Source: Blasia pusilla (Eukaryota > Marchantiophyta > Marchantiopsida > Blasiales). Taken from it: a DNA stretch of 64,000 bases. Location of the stretch: assembly GCA_050084515.1 (NCBI GenBank), contig CM114273.1, positions 37,882,001-37,946,000 of the forward strand, written 5' to 3'. Below the pieces are notes generated by a model. The model was not told where the DNA came from, did no database searches, and saw only the letters and a list, made by a program, of their open reading frames with translations. Below, piece after piece: positions 34,979 through 47,312 of this stretch (position 1 is its first letter; every line of letters starts with the position of its first letter). The translations under genes and the position numbers were made by a program.

Positions 34979-36012
34979 TCTAGCACCAATAGCATAGGTA
35001 ACACAACATCTGACATGCCAAAGGTCTATGCAAGTCCTAATAAGAAATTAGACATCAATTCACCACTACACCAAATGACTCTTATGAACGAGCTCTGCAT
35101 ATTACATCACCCAACAAGCGGAAATGTGCCTAAGTTGTCTTATGGCTAGGTATTTTATCATCAGATATTCCAACCTAGACTTTTTTTTCATTTCTCACAC
35201 TAAAAAATTGCCATTCATCTTGTGGTTCAATATTGATATGCTTATTCTTGCTTTAGTATGGGGACAATGATACTACTACTCATGGGAGCAATCTACTTCA
35301 ACAATATGTATAGGCTAGAAGCTGATTTCTTTTCAATCTAGTATGCTTTATTTACCTTGCTTACACTTGAGACTATATTCAAGCTATTGCAAGTGAGTCT
35401 CATCGTCATTAACCTTTGCTCATAGTATATTTACTCTAGAAAATTTTACCACTTTCTTATACGAACAAAGACATCCATTCTCACATTAAAGTGCAATTTC
35501 TCCACTTTGTATTTCTCCAACATTACATCATTGGCTCTTTATTATGCTTTATTTTATGGCAGTTTTTTTTTTTTCACTAAGCTTCTACAATTTGTAGATG
35601 TTGTGCATCCCATATGTGTACATCCAAAATTTGGAATCTAATAGTTGATCCATGCTCTGTTTACATACTTCCCAACATCTATCGTGACACGCATTCCTAT
35701 TTCAATCCACTTTTTCTCTACATTTAATCATACTCATAAAAATCCTTTTTATTTCAAGACTTTTAGTTCTCTACTAAAAAAAATCCAAATATTTATTCTT
35801 GTATCTCGAAGAGAACAAGTGTACATACACGCGGACTATTTCATCAGTTTGAGTCTAGTGGATCTTGTAGATGTGTTCCCATCATCAAGATGCAGATTTT
35901 CACTACATACATCAGTGTTGATATGACATATCCACAAAAACTACATGCATCGTCAACAATGTTGCCAGACAATGTAGCATGATATTCATCCTGGCCTAGG
36001 TATTGCGTAAGA
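34979..36012. other. AT-rich intergenic DNA, nothing recognised
   Basis: Low-GC sequence with homopolymer runs and short ORFs only. No domain, RNA gene or clear repeat was seen. Confidence 0.5.
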
Positions 36013-36375
36013 GACAAATTCAAGCTCATCAACCACAATTGGATTTTGAACAAGGTGCTAAATTCTGCACTACAAGATAATGAGCAGAATATTGTTGAGT
36101 TATTGTCTAGAGCACAGTTGTCTAACTTTGCCAAGGATGTTGAACCTCTACTTTAATCCAATCCTATGCTCTCTTTACAACTAGAGCTACTTCAGTCAAT
36201 GTTACGTGATGATAAGGTTAGAGACTATGAGTTTTTGAAACTTCCTCAAAGTTGTTGCTTCAAAGACAATGTTGCTTTAACTCTACGACCATTTGGACAA
36301 ATAGTATGTCAATTTTCATTGCCAACTTCTCCTTCATATTTTCATCACTTGCATCGATGTACCTATTATTCATAA
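36013..36375 (+). pseudogene. Unrecognised coding relic, one in-frame stop
   Basis: About 121 codons in one frame broken by a single TAA near 36153. The first part reads KFKLINHNWILNKVLNSALQ, then IVELLSRAQLSNFAKDVEPLL; after the stop LQLELLQSMLRDDKVRDYEF and KLPQSCCFKDNVALTLRPFG. The amino-acid composition is helical and protein-like in otherwise AT-rich non-coding DNA. I do not recognise a family. It could be an exon of a decayed gene or part of a transposon protein. Confidence 0.35.
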
Positions 36376-39300
36376 AAGACAACTACATGTTCATTCGAAG
36401 ACTAGTGAATTTTGAGATAATCATTGCTTCAAGATAAAATTCATGTTTAGTATTGATTCAATTTCCTCATATGATATTCAATAGTGTTTCACCCTATATT
36501 CTTTTCAATATAGTGCAACAACACACTGAAATCATTGTATGAGGTTTTCGAATTTCATTTTTTCATCTCTAATTATGTTTACTCCTTCCACTATTTCATT
36601 GACATAGCTCCTTAATCAATGGTATTCATATAAATAACACTTCAATTTGAGACAATCCACTTCGTGTACCCTTACTTATCTTTTCAATTTAACTGTAATA
36701 AGCATTTTTACTCTCCAATGTATTGGCCATTTACACTAATCACTATTTTCCACATTAAGCAATCACTTTTTTTTCCAGAGATATAAAGTTCTATATTTAT
36801 AAATTTTCCACCTCAAAAATTCCTCTTCTTTAATAATACTTTTGATACGATACATTTGCAACTCATAACTTCAACTTGGCTTCCCACTACAATCTGCGGT
36901 AATACTTTAGCAACCATTTAAAACCACTTGAAATGCCCACCCACAAGTGACGTTGTGTCCCGCCTACATCGTTTAATTATCATTTCACTAGTTGGTGCTT
37001 GCGCAATGCACAGACTAAAATTAATGTAGAATTTTGACTTACCTATATGACATGTACAATTGAGTTAGAACTATTCTAGAGGCTAAAAAGGACATGTGTC
37101 AAGAAGATAGATGACTTCAAAATGAAGAGGCCCTCTTAAATACTAACTAATATACTGTCCATGAAAGGGCACATCACTAGTTATGCCTAAACTTGTTAAG
37201 TCGCCTTTTAAACACTACACATAAGAAACAAAAATGCACATGAATTTTCGAATTCCATTTTTTGTAATAATATAATAATCTATATTTTTAAAAGAGGATG
37301 GAATTTGAAAATCATTTTCTCTTACATCGGCATGTGAACATTTTTACTTCACGGATGTGGTTGAACGGGTGACATGATAAACTATGTCTATAATGTTGTA
37401 TAAATATAGTTTATCACATTTGTTAACAAATGAATCAAAGAGAAAAACATACCAAAAACGCACTAAATTCCACGCCGGCATGATGTGAATTCATATCGAC
37501 CTCAAGGCTCAAACCGGAGCCTTTGTGGGAGGACGGTGGCTCGGACACTTGAGCTAAATAAGAAGGAGTCTACCCAGGTTCAGGGAGTTTCTTCGCGGGA
37601 CGCGGTCCATCGCCGGGAATGTCCAATCGGAAACGGTAATTCCGGATTTTGAATTGGTTTTGAGATACGAAATACAATGTTCCTGCCGGTTTTCATAGGC
37701 AATTTTAAAATCAATCGGAAATTCTCAAATTTGACCGGCTAGCAATACTCGTAACCCCTATCTCCTCAATCATCGAGTCTACCTCATTTCTTCGTAAGTA
37801 TTTACGAAATTGTTTCCACTTTCCAGTCCCAACCGAACCGGTGTGCAAGGGTCTCTATAGAGTCAGAACTTCTGGAACTTCAGAAACCCCGGACGCCCCT
37901 GCCCCACCTACCCACTCGCCATTCCGCCTACCTATCCGCTACCTTGAGTCGATCGGAGAGCTTTCTCCGGCATTCTTATAAATATCCGCCCTCCGGGTCG
38001 GATGTGGGAGTAGTAATGTGGTGACGGATATTTACCTCGCCACATCCATGTCCATGCTCCATGTTACTGCATGGGAGGCATGGGAATTTCCATGCCTATC
38101 ATCCCCACATACCATCATCGATGTGTTCGTGACGGGAGCCAATGCCTTGTTTGCCCGCTTAGTTAGGCATATAAACACTTTGGGGCTCTGACAGGTCTGC
38201 GGATCCACCAATAAGGGTTTAGTACGATGAGGAAGTCGATCCACCACATCAAATATCTAACCAATTACATGACTTCAAATGTAGACGGAGGTGATTGCTC
38301 CTTTGCAGTTTGTTGTGATCCCACAATACACATGATAGGATAGAATGCCTATCAACGTTGAATCCTTTGTACACTCAAGGAAAACCCACCCCCGATTATA
38401 CGACATTAATGTCATAATGCCTTCGAGTGATTGTCGTATTGGAACATTGCGATTTTGGGCTTGTGTAGGTTTAGGGTTTAGTTTCACATATTCGTGATCA
38501 TGTTAGTTGGGTGAGTGTGTTAGCCCGTATGTTAGTCCCTTGCGGTGAGGCGGTCGTGTGTTAATCCATTGCAGTGAGGTGAGCTCTAATCATGTTGGAA
38601 TAGCAACCGAGTATCCATCCACATTTAGATGGCGAATCTTCTGAACTGAGACTGCTCCGCGTAGTAAGAATTTTCACGAACTTTCACTGCCAAAGGGGTA
38701 GGAGTTCAATTGGAGCTGTTGAAGACACACTTCTCCGGGTACAATTTTACGGAGGGATTTGTATTGTGTGGCGTTGGTGCGACCGTGTTTGGTCCCTTTG
38801 CTTCTAGAGGAGGTAATTTTTTGTCCCTCCCTACCTTTTCCAAGAAATCCGTCTGTTTCAATTGAGTGAATGGCTACTCTGGTGCGTATACTCCTTCAGT
38901 TCTTCACTACAGTCATATTTTCCCTTTTGTCGTAGGTTCTTAGCAAGGGGCAGTGGCTTTCTTATTCGAATATACTTGTTTATTGTGACTCTTTATTGTT
39001 TATTGTTTGCCTCGTGACTTTTTACTGTTTACTATTTTCCTTATGACTTTTTGTTGGGTCATTCCCATAATGCCTTCTATTACAACCCCATAATGCCTTC
39101 TCTTATCGCTCACAGCAAAGATACTTATAGATCTAAGTGATTTCCCTCATTGATGCAAATCATTCTATGTGAGACGCAGGATGATCTTTTTTTCTCCAGG
39201 CCGGGAAGAAAGATCTTAATTCTCAAATCCAAGTCATGCTCATAAGTTTGTGAGTGTTTCTTGGGTAGAAATTATAGCTCAGAACTCTGTGCAGCAATAG

Positions 39301-39594
39301 AAACGTGAGCCGCTCTACTATCAATTGTGTAGATGAAATTCTCAGTCACCCCCATCTTCCTCCGATTAAAGAGGCACGTGAATCCAAGATCACATTCTGG
39401 ATTGTCCCGTCGATGTAAAATCGACAAAATCAACTTTGTCTCCCGCGTATCCATTTTTTGGAAGCTGCAGCCACCTCACTGACTTACCAATTGGCTGTTG
39501 CTGACATGGAAGCTTAGCAAGGATTCAATTTTGGCCCCTATAAGTAGCCTACCTAACCTACTCTGGCGAACTACTATCCCGATCTATACAAGCA
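36376..39594. other. AT-rich intergenic DNA with Helitron-like ends
   Basis: No gene seen. CTAG-type termini occur at 36988-36991 (minus) and 37177-37180 (plus, after ATGAAAGGGCACATCA). The block 37450-38800 is somewhat more GC-rich with short ORFs on the minus strand but no recognisable domain. Confidence 0.45.
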
Positions 39595-41259
39595 TTAGTT
39601 GTGGATCCATCTAAGTCTCCCCGCAACGAGAAGATCAGACGCAATTTGGAACAGAAACTTATCCTTCCTGGATTCGTCCTCAAACACAGAATTGGGAGAC
39701 TCTGAAACGTCCATCATACCTCTTGCCTGAACATTATACAGTTCCCGCTGATGAACCAGCTGGACATCTACAAGTAGGTCAAAGACGACCTGCACTTGCT
39801 TAATTGTCTGTGTGAGGGGATCTTCCCAATTGTTCCAAATTAATTGCAATACTTGCGCGATCATAGGTGCTAGTAAAGGGTCATAACTTTCAAATTCTAT
39901 GCCGTGTTGACTTGCTGCAGCCACGAAATCCGTGAAGGCAGCTTGGGTTAGGTTTCCACAGATGGAGGTTTTAATCTACTGAAGGCATATTTGCATGGTT
40001 GTAACATCATGGAATTTGAAGTGACTGTCTATGGAGCTCTCACAAAATGCGTAGAGGGCGGGCAAAATCCCATCGTATAAAAGAGTCCAAACGTGCTGCA
40101 AGCCATGGCCATTTTCATGAGTGCCTTTATCCCTTGATTGTACCTTCAGAGCCGCAGCACATTCAAGTTCGCCACTGGAATTGAGTGGAGAGCTCAGGTA
40201 GTGTACATTGAGGGTAGTGCGACAAACGGCAGTGAGAAGACCTCTAAAGATGCAAAGTCTGCCAAAGTCTGATAATTTCTCCATCTCAGCTCTCAAGCAG
40301 CTTTGGCGGTACACAACGGTGGCTCCTTCTAGCATTCCCTTTTCCATCTACGCCATCGACAATCGTTTATCTACAGACAATGCTGAGAATTTGGAACGTG
40401 CAAATCGCAAAGGGAATGCCACAGCGGCGAGCACTAAAGGCACGCCCTCGTTGCTTGTGTGCAATTGAACTGCTGTAGCTAATCCAACTCTTGCGGCAAC
40501 GAGACACTCCTCCATGACATTGGGAGTAGGACGACCCCCTTGTAGAGCGTGTTGTAAACCACCCTATACATCTTCACAAATGGATTTCACCATCAACGGT
40601 ACAGAATTTTGAGCGACTTGCTACATGACCCTTGGATTGGGCAAACTCGCTAGTGAGGACGCCACCGCCACCACAAAGAATCTAGAATGTTTCGAGTCCT
40701 CTGGTCCATAATCCAAACAGCACTGCTGAAAGGCTTCTTGCAGTAGCAATCCATATTCTTGTGGTACATGCGAGAGGGGAGAAAGCAAGCCACGGTGCAG
40801 GGGGCAAGAATTCTCGAGGAACAGAAGCTCCACAAATACCCTGAAACTGATCCTCAAGTCCTGCTCACCGCACTGCAAAATAGACAATAGATTCTTCCCA
40901 ACCTGCTTCACCTGTGCGAGCTGGGTATAGGTCGAAGGTTGCTGCCCAAACATAGACAACTCTCTCGCCAAGGCCCCCAGCTCCGGTCTTTCCTCTAACC
41001 TCTGCAGTGCTCCCGCTGGAACTTGTGTAGCGTGGTCTGTCCTGGATCAAACTCCTGAAGAATAGCTATCATGGCAGCACTGTAGAATATCAGCGCGAGG
41101 GACTTGACTTTGGTCGCAGAGCTGTACGAGTCTGCAAAGACAAACTATATTTTTGAGAGTCAACATGCAGGTAAATCCAATGATTTGTACAAGTGCCCGA
41201 GCCTCAACACTGATACAGCAAGCAAACTTCATAGCATGGTGCGTTCCCACGTTTGACAT
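39595..41259 (-). pseudogene. THADA/DUF2428 homolog pseudogene, stop codons only
   Basis: THADA and yeast Trm732 are large HEAT-like proteins; Trm732 is the partner for 2'-O-methylation of tRNA at position 32. On the minus strand 41259-39595 stays in one frame throughout. Recognisable parts: DGILPALYAFCESSIDSHF, VTTMQICLQ followed by IKTSICGNL, YDPLLAPMIAQVLQLIWNN, EDPLTQTIKQVQVVFDLLVD, and upstream LVELLFLENSCPLHRGLLSP-like sequence. In-frame stops fall near 41047 (TGA), 40621 (TAG), 40558 (TAG), 40350 (TAG) and 39976 (TAG), and the frame ends at 39595. Each could arise from CAG, TGG or CGA by one C-to-T change; the TAG at 39976 stands where plant homologs have Gln in CLQQIKTS. No frameshift and no intron is seen. 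It covers only the middle of a protein normally far longer, so this is a decayed fragment. Confidence 0.8.
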
Positions 41260-41717
41260 CCATCCGCCTATTCGGAAAGTTGAATCTGGATGGTTTTTTT
41301 AGAAACTCTTGCAAAGGCAATCCATACAAACGGTAATTTTTGGAGCTCCAATTGGCTATTTTTATGTATTCCGTTGATTTTATAAAATCGGCTAATCCCA
41401 ATTGGCTTTTTTAATATATTCCACGGACGATCCGCCTATCGACTCCGTATGGAGATGATGTGGTCAACATTCACAATCATCTCATGACGTACCAATAGAA
41501 CCTTCGTGAATTGTTCATGATTCCAAAATCCTAGTGGTTGGAGTTATATGGCCAACGAATGAAGTTCGTTTGTAATGAAGAGGTATAGTAGTGCTCTCGA
41601 TAGAACCAGAACCGACCTTATAGTTGTTCAAATGGTCGCGTCTGTGGAGGGAAGTGCAGGAAGCTTTCTGGCCTCAGAATGCATTCCATCCGCTTTGAAT
41701 GTATTCCTCCAATCAAG

Positions 41718-41721
<4 letters not shown>

Positions 41722-41768
<47 letters not shown>
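41722..41768 (+). repeat. CT microsatellite, 47 bp
   Basis: Uninterrupted TC/CT dinucleotide run just upstream of the likely start (41812) of the BED-finger-like locus. CT-rich leaders are common in plant 5'UTRs. Confidence 0.95.
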
Positions 41769-41771
<3 letters not shown>

Positions 41772-41811
41772 TCTTGTTTTGAATTCATTGTGTCTTAGGA
41801 GTGATCTCTCC

Positions 41812-44605
41812 ATGGCTACTTCAAATCCAGATATCTCTCGAGTTGTGTGTGGTGTTGCTTTGTGGGGGAATACATATTGGAGATATTTGCATGATGGCAC
41901 CAAGTGGATTTGCTTGGTTTGTAACCGCATGTTCTCTGCCAAAAACAAGATAAAGTGTAACCAACACTTGATTAAAAAGCATCCAAGCCTCGAACAATGC
42001 TACTTAGTTCCATTGGAACATGTGGGTAGGCCTCCTATTGACCCTAGAAAGGGCCGTAAGAGGCAGGTTAGTGATTCCCAAAGAGAGAAAGAGAAGTTGA
42101 AGAAATCTGGTGATGCAACTAAGCGAGAGGAAAAAATGAGAAGGGAGAAATTATATCGTTTGCGCCAATTTCATTCAGAAAGATTGTTAGCAATTAAGGA
42201 CCGTCCTAAGATCCCTCACTTGGGAAAGAAGCCATCCTTGTTAGCTTTGATGGAGTGTAATCTCCAACATTGTTTTGACATTGATGATTGGGACGAGCTC
42301 TTAAATAGCAAGAAGTATGGGCATTGTCTTGTGAAAGTTCGTAAGTGTGAAACAAGCAATGCCATAATGGAGATGGTTGTGTTGGGATGCTTGGCTGCCA
42401 TTGAGAAAGCAAGTGAGCCAACGTCTACAGATTTGATTGGGAGGGGCAAGCAATATTTTCTGCACCTTCACTTGGTGAAGAAATTATGGGGGATGGTGGA
42501 GAAAAAAGGGGGTGTGCACTTGGATTTTCTTCCTTCTGAATATTCTAATGAGAGAGATCATCAAGTGAGGGAGACAATTGCTTGGATACCAAGGAAGAAG
42601 CAAAACTTGATGGGATGGCTGGAGAGAGATCATGAAAAATACTCAGATTTCATGGCAAAGCAACAATATCAAGAATGGTTGGAGAAGAGGAATCTAGAGA
42701 AAGTGAAAGAGGTTTGTGAGGAAAGGGCATGTAGGTATGTGCCGAAAGAGAAGATAGATGTAGACCTTCAATGGTCTAGGAAGAGTGGCAATCAATATGG
42801 AGTTGGAGGTAGCTCCAATAACTCCTCTACCTCGTCCACTTCAACTTCAGATAACTCTGAACACATAAGTGACTTTGAAGTTTTTGCGCCCATAGAGGTC
42901 TTCTAGGGTGGTCGTTGATTCTGTTACATGGAGGAGTCCTATTGTGCTTGAGGAGGTGGGAGAGGACCAGGATGTCCATACTCATGTTGAGGAGTCGAGA
43001 CAAAGAGTGATGCGGACCAGATCCATGGGAGGAACCATTGCATCAGAGGAGACGTTACCCCAAGTCTTCAAAAGGCTCAAGAAGAGAGTAAGGCATGAGG
43101 TTAGTAGAATCTCCCCCAAAATGCCTACAAAGATCCCTACTTCATTGGAGGTAGATGAAGATCATGTAGGAGACCCATCAGTTTGCATCATGGAAGGCAT
43201 TCCATCAACTATAAGCATAGATCCTCATACTTATGTGTGTGGGGTTACAATAAAGAGTGTTGATACCTCACCACAAAGGGAAAATTCCAAATTTGAGTTC
43301 TTTCAAAAATAGTTCATGTCATGGAGATAGAGATTTTATTGGCGAAAGTCCTATGTCACATATAGGGGTTTTTCGAACCCCTGTCTCAACCATCTCCATA
43401 CAAGGTGGTTTGGATCCCATTCATGTAGGAAATTTGGATGTTGGGACCATCCCAATGGCAGTGGAGGTTTCCTCTGAAGGTAGACCATCTGAAGAACTCC
43501 CATGCATTCCACCCACTAATGAACCTGTTGGAGATGATTGTCAAAATTTGGAAGGCATTCCGACAAATGGATCCCCAATGGGCAGCTTGAAAGAGGATAG
43601 TGCAAAGCTCTTGGATCACTTGGGAGAGACAACTTATGTTGCTGAACTTGGTGACATAGATGTTGGTACATTTGAGTCTTTACATTTTATGGATTCATTG
43701 TGTGAAATTGTGGATAGTGTAAACCATCACATCACAAAGATTCCTCTCGAGCATGGTTTTATTACACCAGTGAACACACATTTGGATTCTCTTGAGAATT
43801 CAAGTATAATAGGTGAGGATTGTGATCCTTATATTGATGGTGTGAGAGAGGGACCTTCTTCTCATGATCTTCTTGCTTTGAAAAAGAACCTGTTGAAAGT
43901 TGCATCCTCATATGGAGCGAGGAAGAGAAATGTCTCAGTGCACGAAGAAGTGGATGATTCTACAAGAGGGGGGGTTTCAACTCAAATGGAGGATATAGAT
44001 CCCGTATCTGACACCCAGATATTAAGAGATCTAAATGAGGTTAATGATGAATGGGCCATACCTCCATCTGTAACCCAAGTAGCAGATGCAATAGAATACG
44101 AGAAGATGGAGGATGAGCTACCAAGTGCATCCCAACTCCATGTTACTCAGGCCATGGCTGAGACAAACACAAAACTTCTTGTGGATGAAAGTTTGAAAAG
44201 GTCTAAGAGCATCCAACGACATATTGGATTGTCTCCCACCATGGAGGGGTGTAGAGATCTAGGCAAGTCAAGATCTGAAGTTCTTGAAGACATGTTGGCT
44301 ACTCCCCCCACTCGGTGAGCAAAGAAGAAAAACAAATATGGACAATCAAAAGCGGGTCAGAAACAGAGAAGACATTCAGGTACCATTTGATTCAATTTTT
44401 TCACCTCTTTCAATCATTTAGCATTCTAAGTTTATTCCTATTGTGGATATTACATATGAAATTGGCAGAGCTAGTTATACAAAATTTTAAAGGTGATGAA
44501 TGGATGTGGTTTTGTGTTCTCAGGTGGAGGTGGATTGCTGGTTGAGGTGCCACATTCGAATTGTTTTTCTTGTAGTGTAAAAAGTTATCATAGAAGATAG
44601 CTTGC
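41812..44605 (+). pseudogene. Orphan BED-finger-like protein gene, frame broken
   Basis: The first part, 41812-42906 (364 aa), is intact. It starts MATSNPDISR and has W..YLHDGTKW followed by a zinc-finger pattern C34-x2-C37-x14-H52-x4-H57, as in BED fingers. A Lys/Arg-rich coiled segment (QREKEKLKK) follows, then a globular middle (LHLVKKLWGMVEKKGGVHLD) and a Ser/Thr-rich tail. The frame then moves by one base near 42900 (second part to 43312) and again near 43260-43310 (third part 43257-44318). These parts are acidic with no known domain. A TGA at 44316-44318 is followed in frame by a basic stretch (AKKKNKYGQSKAGQKQRR), a possible donor (CAG|GTACCA, 44381) and a possible last exon after TTCTCAG (44524), ending near 44580. 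I infer a nuclear DNA-binding protein or domesticated transposase-like gene of about 850-900 aa, now damaged. The first part alone could still be made. Family not recognised. Confidence 0.5.
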
Positions 44606-46105
44606 AGATGTAGTCATTAGAGAAATGAATAAGGTTGTTTTCTCAAGAAGAACTTTGCTGTTTGGACATCCAATATGTTCAAAAGAATAACCAGCTCATG
44701 ATTTTGGCCACAAGGATAGACTATAAATATATTTTCTTTTTCCCTCTTAGATATGGCGGCTTAGTCTAGTCTTTTTTCCTCTTGACAACTTTAGAGTTTG
44801 GGCCTACTTTCAGAAGTTGAAAAAAAAACTTCCTGCTGTTTCTAATGTGGTCCAAATCGCTCTACGTTGTGGAAGACACTCATATTGGTGAATACCATAG
44901 AGAAGACATGCTTCAAGAGGTTCCTTTATAGGCAAATGTTCACACTTAAACTTTTGGGCAACTTTCTTCTCGCTATACACCTATATGTGTGAACAAGTGT
45001 CTATGTTTTCATAGTGGCATATGAATACTTGTTATGAGTATTTGACAAAGTTTGCACATCTCCAAAGAAAAGACATAAGTGCATGATACATCAATTCATG
45101 ATATACTTACTTGGCTCTGGTACACAACATTATAAGTGCAAAGACCTTGAGTACTAATATTACCTTGAATATTAGTACTCAATGAAAATAAGAAGAATAG
45201 CATGTTCCCTTGTATTGCTCAACCACGGTTGATGGAAGGTATTCCATACTTTATTTGAGTAGATGTGACACCAATAAGTCTTCCTTTCATGACCTCTTCC
45301 ATTATTTCAGTAAGATATTGAGGAAATCCTTTCATTTCTTCTTGCTGTCTCTTCATTTTTACTAGACAATATAACACAATGTGTTCTTAAATAAATGGAG
45401 ATTTCCCTTTGTATGCATAGTGGAAGGCATTCTCCTCTACAATTGAATCATCAATCATCTTAAACTCCTACATATTGAAATATATATTCTAGATAAATAA
45501 CTTTCATATTTCTTGACATACGTCTCTACCTGGATTCTCAAAGATTAGCATGTTGTTCAATGAATCAATGGCGTTCGCTAAGTTGATTAGAATGAAAAGC
45601 ATTATGGCATCGCTCAGCAACAGAGAAATTGCGCATGCACCAATACGATCTACAATAGTGGATGGCCTCAAATGGGAAACAACATGAAGAGCAAGACAAA
45701 GGGGTCGCAATGACCGCATCGTGGCAACCACCTAGATTTCTTCAATCAAGAAGTACTTCAGGGAACATGTAGCCTCTACCATTGGAGCAACCACACAGAT
45801 CCAACAACTTTTCCTTTTGTGGAGATTACTCACACAAAGAAAGCACGATGGAACTTAGATCACAGCAAGGGCTCTCTGCAAATTTGCAGTATGCAGTATG
45901 AACATGAATAAAGCTCCGCGCAGCTCTTGTCCAACCTCCACACCCAGGGTCCCCTTGCACGCACTCTGCTTGCCTGGGCCACCCTCCGCTCCGCTTATAT
46001 GTTCAGAATTTGAAATTCAAATTCCATATGGCCTTGCCATCTATGTCAATGGGCGGGCCATGGGATAAAAAATTCATGCCATGCCATGAGTACGAAATAA
46101 CCCCC
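44606..46105. other. AT-rich intergenic DNA, nothing recognised
   Basis: Only short ORFs, no recognised domain or repeat. GC content begins to rise at about 45900. Confidence 0.5.
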
Positions 46106-46155
46106 AACTTGGGTGCGGATATCCGAACCCAAGTTCGGATATCCGCACCCAAGTT
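46106..46155. repeat. Perfect 50-bp hairpin (23-bp arms, 4-nt loop)
   Basis: The left arm (46106-46128) starts AACTTGGGTGCGGATATCC; the loop is CCAA; the right arm (46133-46155) is its exact reverse complement, ending CACCCAAGTT. Each arm also contains the small palindrome CGGATATCCG. Pairing stops exactly at the ends given. Confidence 0.95.
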
Positions 46156-46424
46156 ACGGAGCGGGCGGACGGGAAAGAGGCATCGTCCCTATTCCGGCAC
46201 GGCCAAAGGACTCATTTCTGACCCGGGCGTGCTCACGGGTCACGAAAGAGCAATTAATGCTCTGTATTCTCTCTCTATGGCGAGGCGTGTGCAAACGAAT
46301 CCACTGCACGTGGACGGAGCTTATGTCAACAGGAAAATTCCTCGGGGGAAACCTGAAGAGTAGATGCCGATTTGAATACGAGCGTCGTAGTCCAGCGTAA
46401 TCCGGGCACCACTGAGACGGGCCT

Positions 46425-47312
46425 CTAAGGAGCGAAAACAAATAGATTCAGCCCATGGGCCTTCGTCAGCAGAATGTTGCCCGCCGAAGTAGAGAATACC
46501 CGAGTCCTGACCCGCAACAGAATTACTTCTCCTCTACATCGCTGACGGCTCTCGCTGCTGCTTCCGCTTTCCATGTGCGATGAAGGACACAGGTGATGAT
46601 GCCCAGTCCACCAGAGTCCAGACGTGACGGTTTGTTTCTCCTCTCCGCTCGAATGAGAATCCGATCGAGTTACGAACAACGATGCTTCCGCAGACGCGAC
46701 TTCTTCCTTTGTTTCTTCGGTTTCGCTGTCTGGGAAAGCTGCACGGAGTCGAGTTTCGAACATCGAGGTTCTTCCCGCATTATGAACGGCGATGCTCCTC
46801 GCTCGTAGTGGTGGGCAATTCCGAGTCGACGGCATCGTCACTGAAGACGTGACGATCGATGTCTGGGTTTCAGGCTTCGCACAATGTGAGCGGTTCCCGA
46901 CGTCTGCGAATTGCGATGAGGGAGAGGGAATTTGCTCCGTACCAGCGCCCCAACGAACAAACGAATTCGTCTGGAGTTGATCTTGGGTTCGTGAGTCCCT
47001 CCCATGTGAAGAGTGAATGGCCGAAGGGTTCGTTCTTCGCTCCGGAAGCGAAACCAAGGGGAAAACGTGAAGTGCTACGGCGTCCGAAGGTCCGAGCGGA
47101 GCGGATGAGTACGGGCACTCGGGAATCCGCGAGGGAACGACGCTGGGGGGTTGTCGTTCCGAGGTCCCCCGGGGACGGTACGACGGAACTGTCTCCGCCG
47201 GAGTCAGTGAAGTGAGCGGCCTTTTATTTCTTTTCTTCGAGCTTTCTTTCTCATTCTCATGGAGAAGCCTGCTTGCACGTGGGGTGACATCGGGGTCATT
47301 AGGACGCCTCAC
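46425..47312 (-). CDS. Hypothetical ORF in a GC-rich island
   Basis: A 295-codon ORF that is longer than expected by chance even at about 54% GC. The product is rich in Ser, Arg, Pro, Thr and Glu, looks disordered, and has no recognised domain, signal peptide or membrane segment. On the opposite strand 46859-47215 gives a rival 118-codon ORF (MSGFQASHNV...), also basic and disordered, and at most one of the two is likely real. The island could also simply be the promoter and first exon of a gene not otherwise visible. Start codon and strand are uncertain. Confidence 0.25.
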   Translation of the reverse strand: MRRPNDPDVTPRASRLLHENEKESSKKRNKRPLTSLTPAETVPSYRPRGTSERQPPSVVPSRIPECPYSSAPLGPSDAVALHVFPLVSLPERRTNPSAIHSSHGRDSRTQDQLQTNSFVRWGAGTEQIPSPSSQFADVGNRSHCAKPETQTSIVTSSVTMPSTRNCPPLRARSIAVHNAGRTSMFETRLRAAFPDSETEETKEEVASAEASLFVTRSDSHSSGEEKQTVTSGLWWTGHHHLCPSSHMESGSSSESRQRCRGEVILLRVRTRVFSTSAGNILLTKAHGLNLFVFAP

